This document shows, piece by piece, positions 1 through 7,262 of a stretch of DNA of 64,000 nt (positions are counted from its first letter, which is position 1; each line of letters begins with the position of its first letter). Source of the stretch: CAWCUK01 sp963798775 (GTDB lineage Bacteria > Bacteroidota > Ignavibacteria > Ignavibacteriales > Ignavibacteriaceae); assembly GCA_963798775.1 (NCBI GenBank), contig CAWCUK010000003.1, forward strand, positions 620,001-684,000, in the 5' to 3' direction. Under the pieces are notes generated by a model that was not told where the DNA came from, ran no database searches, and saw only the letters and a list, made by a program, of their open reading frames with translations. The translations under genes and the position numbers were made by a program.

Positions 1-123
1 TTTGATTAAAACTATAGGAAAAATATGATAATAAATTGTAAAATCAATCATTATAACATAATTAAAAAATTATTAGCTTTTAATAAATTTATTGATTTTA
101 TAGAAAAACAAGTTTAATAATTT

Positions 124-1029
124 ATGTCACATTCACATAATCATTCACACGGTCATACGCCATCCAACTATAATAAAGCCTTTGCGGTAGGAATATCTTT
201 AAATATAGTTTACGTAATTGTGGAAGTTATTTACGGATTGATTGTAAATTCAATGGCGCTTTTAGCTGACGCGGGACATAACCTAAGCGATGTTTTAGGA
301 TTACTTCTTGCTTGGGGGGCGGCATATTTAGCCAAAACCGCCGCTACAAGTAAACGGACTTACGGACTCAGAAAATCTACAATTCTGGCTGCTTTTTTTA
401 ACGCGATTATTTTACTTATAGCGGTCGGTGCTATTTCGGTTGAATCAATAAGAAAGATTATTAATCCTGAACCAATCGGCGGAACCACAATGATGATTGT
501 AGCGGGAATAGGCGTAGTTATAAATACCATAACCGCTCTGTTTTTTATGAAAGGAAGGCAATCAGATATAAATATAAAAGGCGCGTTTCTTCATATGGCT
601 GCCGACGCAGCCGTATCGTTAGGAGTAGTTGCCGCCGGTTTTTTAATAAATTTAACAGGCTTTTTTCTTCTCGATCCGATTATAAGTCTTGTTATTGTTA
701 TTGTAATTACTTTCGGTACGTGGGGACTCCTGCGGGATTCATTTCATCTTTCGATGGACGCGGTTCCGAGAGATATAAATTTTAACGAAGTGATGAATTT
801 TATGGAAGCGCTTAAGGGAGTTGAAGAAGTACATGATTTGCATATTTGGGCAATGAGCACTACAGAAACCGCTCTAACCGCGCATCTGGTAATTCCGCAT
901 CAAGAGAATGATGATAAATTTTTAAGCAAAGTTTGTAAGGAGCTAAATCAGAAATTCGGCATCGGACATTCAACAATACAAATTGAAAAAACGGCGCAGA
1001 GTTCTAATTGCGAAAATGAAAATATTTAA
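124..1029 (+). CDS. CDF family divalent metal cation exporter (CzcD/ZitB-like)
   Basis: Inner-membrane cation diffusion facilitator that exports Zn2+ or related divalent metals in exchange for protons. The N-terminus is His-rich (MSHSHNHSHGH), as in CzcD/ZitB. The two metal-site motifs of the family are visible: ALLADAGHNLSD near residue 46 in TM2 and FLHMAADAAVSLG near residue 153 in TM5, each a H/D-x3-D pair. About six membrane segments precede a soluble C-terminal domain (about residues 205-290) containing HDLHIWAMS. Length 301 aa is normal. The ATG has only a weak ribosome site. It stands alone with no metal regulator beside it. Family assignment is secure; the exact metal is inference. 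Confidence 0.93.
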   Translation: MSHSHNHSHGHTPSNYNKAFAVGISLNIVYVIVEVIYGLIVNSMALLADAGHNLSDVLGLLLAWGAAYLAKTAATSKRTYGLRKSTILAAFFNAIILLIAVGAISVESIRKIINPEPIGGTTMMIVAGIGVVINTITALFFMKGRQSDINIKGAFLHMAADAAVSLGVVAAGFLINLTGFFLLDPIISLVIVIVITFGTWGLLRDSFHLSMDAVPRDINFNEVMNFMEALKGVEEVHDLHIWAMSTTETALTAHLVIPHQENDDKFLSKVCKELNQKFGIGHSTIQIEKTAQSSNCENENI

Positions 1030-1137
1030 TATAAGTTTTGGAATATTTAATTTATTAAAGTGAACCGGGATTCTAATTATTTCTCATTAGGATAAGACTG
1101 AAGGGAAAAAATATAAGCTCAAAAATTAAGGGGATAG

Positions 1138-1998
1138 ATGAAAACTTTAAAAATTCTATTTCTAATAATTGTTTTCTACGCGGAAGTTTTTTGTCAATCT
1201 ACTCTCGAAAAAATTCAAAATTTAAATTTAGAAAATTCTATAGATACTATTTCCATATACTTCTCCAGCGGCGCGGGCCGACAAGCGGATAGTGTAAAAT
1301 CAATGCTGATAAAATCTTCATCTTTTTACGAAACAAAATTTAATGTAGAAGAAAAAATTTCACTTGCTGTTTTAAACAAAACGGATTGGGAAAAAATAAC
1401 TTCCATTCCATATGGACTTCCGTTTGTTTCAGGTCCTCCTTTTATAGTCTGTATTCCCGCAGATTTAAATAATTCTTTAGCCGAATGTATTAAACGTTCA
1501 GTAGTTAAAAGAAAAATTGATAAAAAACTAAAATTGACGGCTGATGAAATAGTTAGAGAATTTATTGACATGATTGGTTTTCATGAACTTGGGCATGTTT
1601 ATTCAAAAGCATACAGAATTAAAATTCCGAATAAATGGCTTGATGAATTTACAGCTACATATTTTGCTTATATATTTCTTGCTAAAAATTATAGCCGGCA
1701 AAGTAAAATATGGAAAGAAGTTTGCGATGTTTTAGTAGAAGAAACACCTCATAAAAAAAGTTCAATAGAAGATTTTGAAAAATTATATGTAAAAGTAGGT
1801 GTTGAAAATTATGCATGGTATCAAGCGGTATTTCAGTTAAGAGCTGTTGAAGTTTATCAAAACTCGGGCATAGAATTTATATCTAGATTTAAAAAACATA
1901 AATGGCTTTCCGATGATGAAAATTTTTATATTAAAGAAGCGGAAAATGTGGCGCCCGGTTTTATAAGATGGGCAACAAAGTATAAATTAATTGACTGA
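1138..1998 (+). CDS. Exported HExxH metallopeptidase-like protein
   Basis: I do not recognise the family. An N-terminal signal peptide (residues 1-19, ending before QSTLEK) implies export. The core carries HELGH at about residue 149, a zincin HExxH motif, followed about 20 residues later by WLDEFTATYFAY, where the Glu could be the third zinc ligand as in gluzincins. The preceding helix and the short spacing fit small peptidases of the HExxH...E type. No sorting tail or membrane anchor is present, so a periplasmic location is most likely. The start has a good site (AAGGGGATAG before ATG). Function as an active protease is inferred from the motif only. Confidence 0.6.
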   Translation: MKTLKILFLIIVFYAEVFCQSTLEKIQNLNLENSIDTISIYFSSGAGRQADSVKSMLIKSSSFYETKFNVEEKISLAVLNKTDWEKITSIPYGLPFVSGPPFIVCIPADLNNSLAECIKRSVVKRKIDKKLKLTADEIVREFIDMIGFHELGHVYSKAYRIKIPNKWLDEFTATYFAYIFLAKNYSRQSKIWKEVCDVLVEETPHKKSSIEDFEKLYVKVGVENYAWYQAVFQLRAVEVYQNSGIEFISRFKKHKWLSDDENFYIKEAENVAPGFIRWATKYKLID

Positions 1999-2197
1999 AA
2001 TGTTTTTCAATATTTCTTCATCATGCTGTTTAGAGTAAATTAAATATAAATGATTAATTAATAATAATTATTTGATTTATGACTCGTTTCACCTATGAAA
2101 ATTTTTACCGAATTTTATTCCACAGAAGGTAAAATTTTTCTTAATTTAAATATATAAAACAATTCTATCCTGATATTCATGTCCGGAATATTTCTCC

Positions 2198-2213
2198 GAC
2201 AGCCGCCGCTGTC
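2198..2213 (+). promoter_or_regulatory. GC-rich perfect hairpin in the leader of the STAS gene
   Basis: A six-base-pair all-perfect stem GACAGC / GCTGTC with loop CGCC sits in very A+T-rich DNA, 80 bases before the STAS start, followed by TTTAGAATTTAAA. It may be a leader hairpin or an attenuator. A second, imperfect and longer stem (about 2097-2142, TTTTTACC with GGTAAAA arms) lies further upstream and may end transcription of the peptidase gene. The rest of 1999-2293 holds nothing I can identify. Confidence 0.35.
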
Positions 2214-2293
2214 TTTAGAATTTAAATTCATAATAACTGTTCTAACGTAAGAAATAATGAAACAGAAAAAACTAAATAAACTGAGGAGACAGT

Positions 2294-2644
2294 ATGCATT
2301 TTAACGTAAAAGAAAAATATAATTGTATAGTTGTAAAAGCACCGGCTAAGCTGATCGGGGGAAGTTTATCGGAAGAGATGAGAAATATTCTTCATAATTA
2401 TGTTGAAGAAAATAAGAAAAATGTAATAGTAGATTTGGGTGAAGTAAATGTAGTGAATAGTACAGGTATAGGAATATTAATAAGCGGTTTTACAACAATG
2501 AAAAATGCCGGCGGTGATTTAAAACTTGCTAACCTTAATACAAAAACCGAAGGACTTTTATCAATAACAAAATTAAATACAGTTTTTGATATTCATAAAA
2601 ATGTAGAAGAAGCAATTGAAAGTTTCAAATTGAAAATAGCGTAA
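2294..2644 (+). CDS. STAS-domain anti-sigma-factor antagonist
   Basis: Single STAS domain of 116 aa, of the SpoIIAA/RsbV type, which in partner-switching systems binds an anti-sigma kinase when its Ser is unphosphorylated. The diagnostic segment VDLGEVNVVNSTGIGIL (about residues 52-68) contains the phospho-acceptor serine in NSTGIG. A strong ribosome site (GAGGAG) precedes ATG. It is a close paralogue of the STAS protein at 58545-58886 (shared STGIG/SSGLG, TTMK, and SLLxITKL blocks). No kinase or phosphatase gene is adjacent; the nearest phosphatase in this window is the SpoIIE-type gene at 61.5 kb. Partner identity is unknown. Confidence 0.88.
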   Translation: MHFNVKEKYNCIVVKAPAKLIGGSLSEEMRNILHNYVEENKKNVIVDLGEVNVVNSTGIGILISGFTTMKNAGGDLKLANLNTKTEGLLSITKLNTVFDIHKNVEEAIESFKLKIA

Positions 2645-2997
2645 ACCGGAATTTACATGAATTAGAAAAGTATAATTTATTAGTGCAACAATTAAAACAT
2701 ATAAATTACGTCATTAATTGAATTTTTTTCTAAATAGGGAAGAGTTCTAAACAATTTTAATTTAGGAGGATTCTCAAAAAAATGGCGCCGAAAATAACAA
2801 GTAATCTATCACCGGGACCATCAGCTAAACATGAATATTGAAAAATAAATTTTATGAAATCAAATAAAAATATTTTGCTAATATTCTAAAATTATAGTAC
2901 TTTATTTACCGATTCAGTTAAAAAGATGAAAATTTTATGGGGGCATAATCTCCTTTAAAACTTTTCTACAAACAATTAATTTCAATATGAGGGATCT
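2645..2997 (+). other. Intergenic region with one candidate micro-ORF
   Basis: A+T-rich stretch between the STAS gene and a T9SS cargo gene. Apart from the small ORF at 2782-2841 I see no RNA gene, strong hairpin or repeat. The last bases carry the ribosome site GAGGGATCT for the next gene. Confidence 0.5.
2782..2841 (+). CDS. Candidate 19-aa micropeptide
   Basis: A 19-codon reading frame reading MAPKITSNLSPGPSAKHEY, too short for normal gene calls. It is preceded by a perfect AGGAGG box (2764-2769) 12 bases before ATG. Its codons (GCG CCG, CCG GGA CCA) are more G+C-rich than the flanking noncoding DNA. No signal peptide or membrane segment. It is free-standing, 138 bases after the STAS gene stop. 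Nothing identifies a function; it could be a real small protein, a leader peptide, or chance. Confidence 0.3.
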   Translation: MAPKITSNLSPGPSAKHEY

Positions 2998-4248
2998 ATG
3001 AAAAAATTATATACTCTTTTACTAATATTTTTAGTAAGCTTTCCTTTTGTGAATGCCCAATCATGGAACATTGCGGGTGATTTTAATTCATGGAATAATT
3101 CCGGAAACCAGTTATACGATGATGGTACAAATGGAGATAAAGTCTCCGGTGACGGTATATTTTCCGTGGATATTTCTATCGCGACGGCCGGAAGATACGA
3201 ATGGAAAGTAACAAAATTCGGATCATGGGATGAAGCTTATCCCGGCGATAATGCTTGGATTGTTACTACAGCAGATAATCAGGTAATAAATTTTACTTTT
3301 GATACCAATACATATCCCGATAATTGGCTGCCGTCAGTCAATATAGTAAACGCCAGCGATCAAGCGATGCCTACTTCCGATATTGTTGCCGTAGGAGATC
3401 ATAACAGCTGGAACAATAGTGACGCAACTACTCTTATGAAAGATGACGGGCAGAATGGGGATGGAACAGCCGGTGACGGTATTTATACTTTTCACACCAC
3501 AATACCGACTGCCGGAACTTATAATTGGAAACCTACTTTAACAGGCACTTGGGACGCGTGGGGCAGTGACGGCAGAAATAAAAATGCCGCGAATGTTCAA
3601 TATACAACTGCCGCGGATAATGAAGATGTTTATTTTTATTTGGATTTAAATTCCGGAAGAGTTTTTACAACAAATTCGCCATTGCCGGTTGAACTTACAG
3701 CCTTTACCGCTTCCGTAAAAGAAAATTCAGTCGAGTTAAAATGGACAACAGCTACAGAGATAAACAACAACGGTTTTCAAATTGAAAGAACTACCGGTTC
3801 AAAAAATTGGAAAAAAGTTGGTTTTGTAAAAGGCAAAGGAAGTACAACTGAAATAAGTAAATATTCTTTTGTAGATGTAAACTTAAACAAGGGATTTTAT
3901 AAATACCGTTTGAAACAGATCGATTTTAACGGCGCTTTTGAGTATAGCGATGTTGTTGAAGTTAATTTAAATTCTATTCCAAATCGTTTTGTGCTGGAAC
4001 AAAATTATCCGAATCCTTTTAATCCAAGCACAACTATTAACTTCAGTTTCGATAAGAATGATCATGCTTCTTTAAAAGTTTATAATTCTATAGGCAGTGA
4101 AGTTGCCGAATTATTTAATAACACTGTTGAAGCGGGAAAAATATATAATATAAATTTTAACGCATCAAAATTGTCAAGCGGAGTTTATTATTATAAATTG
4201 ATGAGCTCCGAAAAAACGGCAGTTAAAAAAATGCTTCTTATGAAGTAA
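2998..4248 (+). CDS. T9SS-secreted protein with two X25-like beta-sandwich repeats
   Basis: Exported 416-aa protein. Signal peptide at residues 1-20 (cleavage near NAQ|SW). Two homologous segments of about 100 residues follow, at about 22-105 and 122-222; both contain a GD.NSWNNS box, a DDG.NGD...GDGI/GDGIY box, an F..T/D..I.TAG.Y.WK strand and an aromatic glycine-rich end, resembling the X25 / starch-binding E-set modules of amylolytic enzymes. An FN3-like region (about 228-325, LPVELTAFTA) leads to the type A sorting tail with NYPNPFNPSTTINF and a terminal KKMLLMK. No catalytic domain is present, so it is probably a surface glycan-binding or structural protein. Good ribosome site (GAGGGATCT). 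Confidence 0.8.
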   Translation: MKKLYTLLLIFLVSFPFVNAQSWNIAGDFNSWNNSGNQLYDDGTNGDKVSGDGIFSVDISIATAGRYEWKVTKFGSWDEAYPGDNAWIVTTADNQVINFTFDTNTYPDNWLPSVNIVNASDQAMPTSDIVAVGDHNSWNNSDATTLMKDDGQNGDGTAGDGIYTFHTTIPTAGTYNWKPTLTGTWDAWGSDGRNKNAANVQYTTAADNEDVYFYLDLNSGRVFTTNSPLPVELTAFTASVKENSVELKWTTATEINNNGFQIERTTGSKNWKKVGFVKGKGSTTEISKYSFVDVNLNKGFYKYRLKQIDFNGAFEYSDVVEVNLNSIPNRFVLEQNYPNPFNPSTTINFSFDKNDHASLKVYNSIGSEVAELFNNTVEAGKIYNINFNASKLSSGVYYYKLMSSEKTAVKKMLLMK

Positions 4249-4261
4249 AAATTTTTTAGCG

Positions 4262-4352
4262 AGGCTGTTTGATAAAATTAAATATGTAATTTGATTAATT
4301 GAGAAATTAAAATCATATATAGTCGTATTTAATTAATCAGGCAGCCTTTTCT
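4262..4352 (+). terminator. Probable large-loop terminator of the T9SS cargo gene
   Basis: AGGCTG (4262-4267) pairs with CAGCCT (4342-4347), and the flanking TTTGAT/ATCAGG extends the stem with two mismatched positions; CAGCCT runs into TTTTCTATTTTA. The loop is over 60 bases and has inner A+T pairing. The same AGGCTG...CAGCCTTTT arms form a compact terminator after the next gene (5863-5896), which supports the call. Confidence 0.5.
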
Positions 4353-4660
4353 ATTTTATCGCATCTAATATTGTTAAACTGCTTAATAACTTATATTCTA
4401 TTCTTACTAATTCTTCAACAGCTATTTACTGCTTCACGTTAAATAAACCATTAAAAGTTTCAAAAAATAATTTATAATTCCTTTCTTTATGATCAGATTT
4501 ATTTTTTGTTAAATATATTTTTATAAGAAAAATCTTTAAGCATTTGCATTTCGTTTTCATAATTTTATTATTAAAAGCTACATCCGACTGAGAGGGGAAT
4601 TATATGAATGTTCTTTTTGATGAACAATAATAGCATGTATAAAAAAACAAAAGGAGAATT
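4353..4660 (+). other. Intergenic leader region with a possible 8-codon leader ORF
   Basis: No gene. Near the end, AGAGGGG precedes a tiny frame at 4604-4630 (MNVLFDEQ, stop TAA), and 21 bases later AAAGGAG precedes the real start at 4661. The mini-frame may be a leader peptide or chance. The rest is low-complexity A+T-rich sequence. Confidence 0.3.
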
Positions 4661-5839
4661 ATGAGAAAAGAAGCGACCGTAAAAGGAAAATCAATAAACC
4701 GATTTATCTTATTTAGTATTTTTTTTATTTTTTCATCTCTGCTGCTTCCGTTAAAAGCACAAATATTTTATGGTGAAGAAGACGCAGTAGTTATGATTTC
4801 AAAAGACGGGACCGATACAACAATAATTGCTGAAGAAAGGCCGGATGGTTTAGCCGTTGATCCGAATGCCGGATATGTTTACTGGTCCGAAACTGTTTAT
4901 CATGATGTTGTTAAAAGGGCAAAGTATGACGGCAGCGGGGAAGAGATACTGTATGGCGGCACATTTGCTATGGTTGCGCCTAAAGGAATGTCTTTAGATT
5001 TAAATACAAAGAAACTTTATTTTGTAGATTTAATGAACACCGGGAAGATTTTAAGATGTAATCTTGATGGAACGAATTTAGAAACTCTTGTTGCCGGTGC
5101 AGAAAATGGGGTAACCGATGGTATATTAGATATTGATTTGGATTTAGTAAATAATAAAATGTATTGGGTAATAAGAGGCGGTGTTATGCGTGCCGATTTG
5201 GACGGCAGTAATATAGAAGTTGTCGTAGATATCGCGGATTATAAACAACCTTCCGGTATCGCAATTAATACCAGAGACGGTTATGTGTATTGGATAGATT
5301 CCGGGAATAACGCAATTATGAGGGCCGGACTTGACGGAAGTAATCCCGGCACTTTTATATCGGACGGCCAGCCCGAAGGAATTTCTCTCGATATGGATGC
5401 GGGAAAAATTTATTGGGTTAATTCTGGAAGTGATGATAATATTTCCCGTGCCGATCTTGACGGCAGTAATATTGAAAAGGTTAGAAATATTAATTGGACT
5501 TCCGGAGCAATAGAAGTTGAAGGTTTCTCCCTCACATCAGTTGTAAATAACGTTGAAAAAAATATAATTCCGAGTAAACTGACGCTTAAAGATAATTATC
5601 CTAATCCCTTTAACCCCGAGACTGTAATTCAATACTCTCTTCCGGAAGAAGTAAATGTAACATTGAATATTTATAATTCACTCGGACAATTAGTCGAATC
5701 TTTAGTAAATGATCGTATACAGTCAGCGGGACGGCATCAAGTAAAATTTAACGGAACCTCATTAACCAGCGGAATATATTTTTACAGGTTAGAAACCGGA
5801 GCCAAAGCAATCACAAAAAAGATGATGCTGATGAAATAA
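4661..5839 (+). CDS. T9SS-secreted YWTD (LDL-receptor class B-like) beta-propeller protein
   Basis: Exported 392-aa protein. A long signal peptide (residues 1-34, hydrophobic FILFSIFFIFSSLLLPL, cleavage near LKAQ) leads to repeated blades each carrying a YWTD-like box: YVYWSE, KLYFVD, KMYWVI, YVYWID and KIYWVN at roughly 40-residue spacing, with DLDGSN/DLDGTN turns between. This is the six-bladed LDLR class B type of propeller (about residues 40-285), normally a binding scaffold. The C-terminus is a T9SS type A tail with NYPNPFNPETVIQY and KKMMLMK. It follows another T9SS cargo gene in the same direction, but each gene has its own terminator. Ligand unknown. Confidence 0.82.
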   Translation: MRKEATVKGKSINRFILFSIFFIFSSLLLPLKAQIFYGEEDAVVMISKDGTDTTIIAEERPDGLAVDPNAGYVYWSETVYHDVVKRAKYDGSGEEILYGGTFAMVAPKGMSLDLNTKKLYFVDLMNTGKILRCNLDGTNLETLVAGAENGVTDGILDIDLDLVNNKMYWVIRGGVMRADLDGSNIEVVVDIADYKQPSGIAINTRDGYVYWIDSGNNAIMRAGLDGSNPGTFISDGQPEGISLDMDAGKIYWVNSGSDDNISRADLDGSNIEKVRNINWTSGAIEVEGFSLTSVVNNVEKNIIPSKLTLKDNYPNPFNPETVIQYSLPEEVNVTLNIYNSLGQLVESLVNDRIQSAGRHQVKFNGTSLTSGIYFYRLETGAKAITKKMMLMK

Positions 5840-5862
5840 ATAAACATAATAATTAGTATAAC

Positions 5863-5896
5863 AAAGGCTGCTTAATAACGGGCAGCCTTTTATTTT
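5863..5896 (+). terminator. Rho-independent terminator of the propeller gene
   Basis: Perfect nine-base stem AAAGGCTGC (5863-5871) / GCAGCCTTT (5882-5890), loop of ten bases, followed by TATTTTTTAT. It lies 24 bases after the stop. Confidence 0.9.
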
Positions 5897-5948
5897 TTAT
5901 TGTAAATGAAAATGAATAATTTAGTAATCTTTATTAATAGAAGTGAAA

Positions 5949-6428
5949 ATGGAAAAACCTGAATTAAAAGAAGTTGAAATTTATACCGATGGCGCATGCA
6001 GTGGAAATCCAGGTCCCGGCGGTTTCGGTGTTGTATTAAAATTTAATGGAAAACGAAAAGAAATTTCGCAAGGTTACAAACGCACTACGAATAATCGTAT
6101 GGAATTAATGGCTGTAATAAGCGGCTTAAATTCTTTAAAAACAAAATGTAAAGTAGCTGTGTATTCAGATTCGAAATATATTGTAGATGCCATAAACAAA
6201 GGCTGGCTGTATAATTGGAAGAAGAAGAACTGGGTTAGAAGCAACAAAGAAAAAGTTCTAAATCCCGATCTCTGGGAGCAACTGTATGATTTATTAAAAA
6301 AACATGAAATTACTTTTGAATGGGTAAAAGGACATGCCAATAATGAAGAAAATGAAAGATGCGATGTTTTAGCGGTTACCGCTTCAAAAAGCGGAAATTT
6401 GTTAATTGATTATTACTGCCTAAAATAA
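5949..6428 (+). CDS. rnhA: Ribonuclease HI
   Basis: Degrades the RNA strand of RNA-DNA hybrids (R-loops, Okazaki primers). The four catalytic acidic residues of the family are visible: Asp in IYTDGACSGNPGPGG, Glu in NNRMELMAV, Asp in VYSDSKYI and Asp in NERCDVLA; the basic handle region KKKNWVRSNKE is also present. Length of 159 aa is typical. The frame is open from a GTG at 5943, but ATG at 5949 gives the better family N-terminus; neither has a strong ribosome site. Stands alone between a terminator and a hairpin-rich noncoding region. Confidence 0.95.
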   Translation: MEKPELKEVEIYTDGACSGNPGPGGFGVVLKFNGKRKEISQGYKRTTNNRMELMAVISGLNSLKTKCKVAVYSDSKYIVDAINKGWLYNWKKKNWVRSNKEKVLNPDLWEQLYDLLKKHEITFEWVKGHANNEENERCDVLAVTASKSGNLLIDYYCLK

Positions 6429-6524
6429 TAAAACCAACCTAAAAATATTTAATTGTCGCTAAAAAAATATAATAATCTAAAGAAAAAAAATCTTTAAAAT
6501 TTTTAATGGGGAAGAAAGAACTTT

Positions 6525-6625
6525 AAAGAAAAGGAGCCCAAAGATGGGGGTAACTTTGGGCTCAACTCTGTTTTTTATCAAGCGGCAGGGGGTATACCTC
6601 TTGAAAGAGTCAACGGTAAAATAGA
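6525..6625 (+). ncRNA. Hairpin element E, possible diverged relative of the 54-kb array
   Basis: Perfect ten-base stem GAGCCCAAAG (6534-6543) / CTTTGGGCTC (6554-6563) with loop ATGGGGGTAA. A TTTAAAGAAAAG box precedes it, and a GGCAGGGGG run follows about 20 bases downstream; ACTCT (about 6565) and AGAGT (6605) could close a second stem. The purine box, G-rich loop and downstream G run match the plan of the repeats at 54.05-54.94 kb. Alternatively it is the rnhA terminator, but a spacer of seven bases separates the stem from TTTTTT, which is atypical. Confidence 0.4.
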
Positions 6626-6992
6626 CGAGAAATTTTTTAAAGTCAATGAAATTTGTCCAGCAAAAATTAAAAAAATACTTTTATTTTTATTAATTATAAT
6701 AAAAAGCATTGTTATGTTTAAAAATGAATAAAGATGCAAAAAGCTAAGCTTATCTCAAATTCAAGAAAATGAATGAAATCAACAATTAATTTTAAAAAAA
6801 TATTTAATAATTAAGATATTTGCACTTAGTATATTAGGGTTAAATAGCAAAACAGAAAAGATTTAAAATCATATTTAATACACTACTTTAGAACTATCAT
6901 TTTCTTTGCTGAAACAAAATTATTTATCCTTATTACATAAATATAAACTCGGGCCGCTAATCCTGCCGCATCAATAAATTTAGTAATCCTTG

Positions 6993-7123
6993 TCGAACAT
7001 CTACAATGTTCATTCGATTTTCAATTTCTTATTTTCTACAATAATCGAACATCTACAATGTTCTAAAAAATTATGTCCTTTTTCATTCGAGATGCTATAA
7101 TAATATAATATTTACAATATTAT
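6993..7123. repeat. Three spaced small hairpins with YTACA loops
   Basis: A 19-base sequence TCGAACATCTACAATGTTC occurs at 6993-7011 and again exactly at 7045-7063; each is a hairpin (GAACAT / ATGTTC, loop CTACA). A third hairpin with different stem sequence but the same loop type follows: ATAATAT (7105-7111), TTACA, ATATTAT (7117-7123). Loop centres are 52 and 59 bases apart. ATTCGA also recurs after the first copy and before the third. It lies downstream of the minus-strand helicase gene. Function unknown; could be protein-binding palindromes or processing hairpins. Confidence 0.6.
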
Positions 7124-7262
7124 CAGTATACGCAAAATTATTTTTCCTTCCTTCGTAGTAGGAATAAATTAATAAGTGCCGCTATTTTCGTCCTAAAATA
7201 TTAGACACATTAAGACTAACATAACCTGCTTCTTCTTAGGCTCTCCAATAATTTTGTTAAAG

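Larger units (their letters stand above)
6429..7262. other. 834-base noncoding region between convergent genes
   Basis: No coding frame of substance on either strand. It holds a strong hairpin element at 6525-6625 and a set of three spaced small hairpins at 6993-7123 (separate entries). Between them (6660-6950) the DNA is simple A+T-rich sequence in which I see nothing. The size is unusual for this otherwise compact segment. Confidence 0.7.

Noticed and set aside
6993..7123. CRISPR array
   Set aside because: Only two identical 19-base units, the third differs in stem sequence, spacing is unequal and no cas gene is near.
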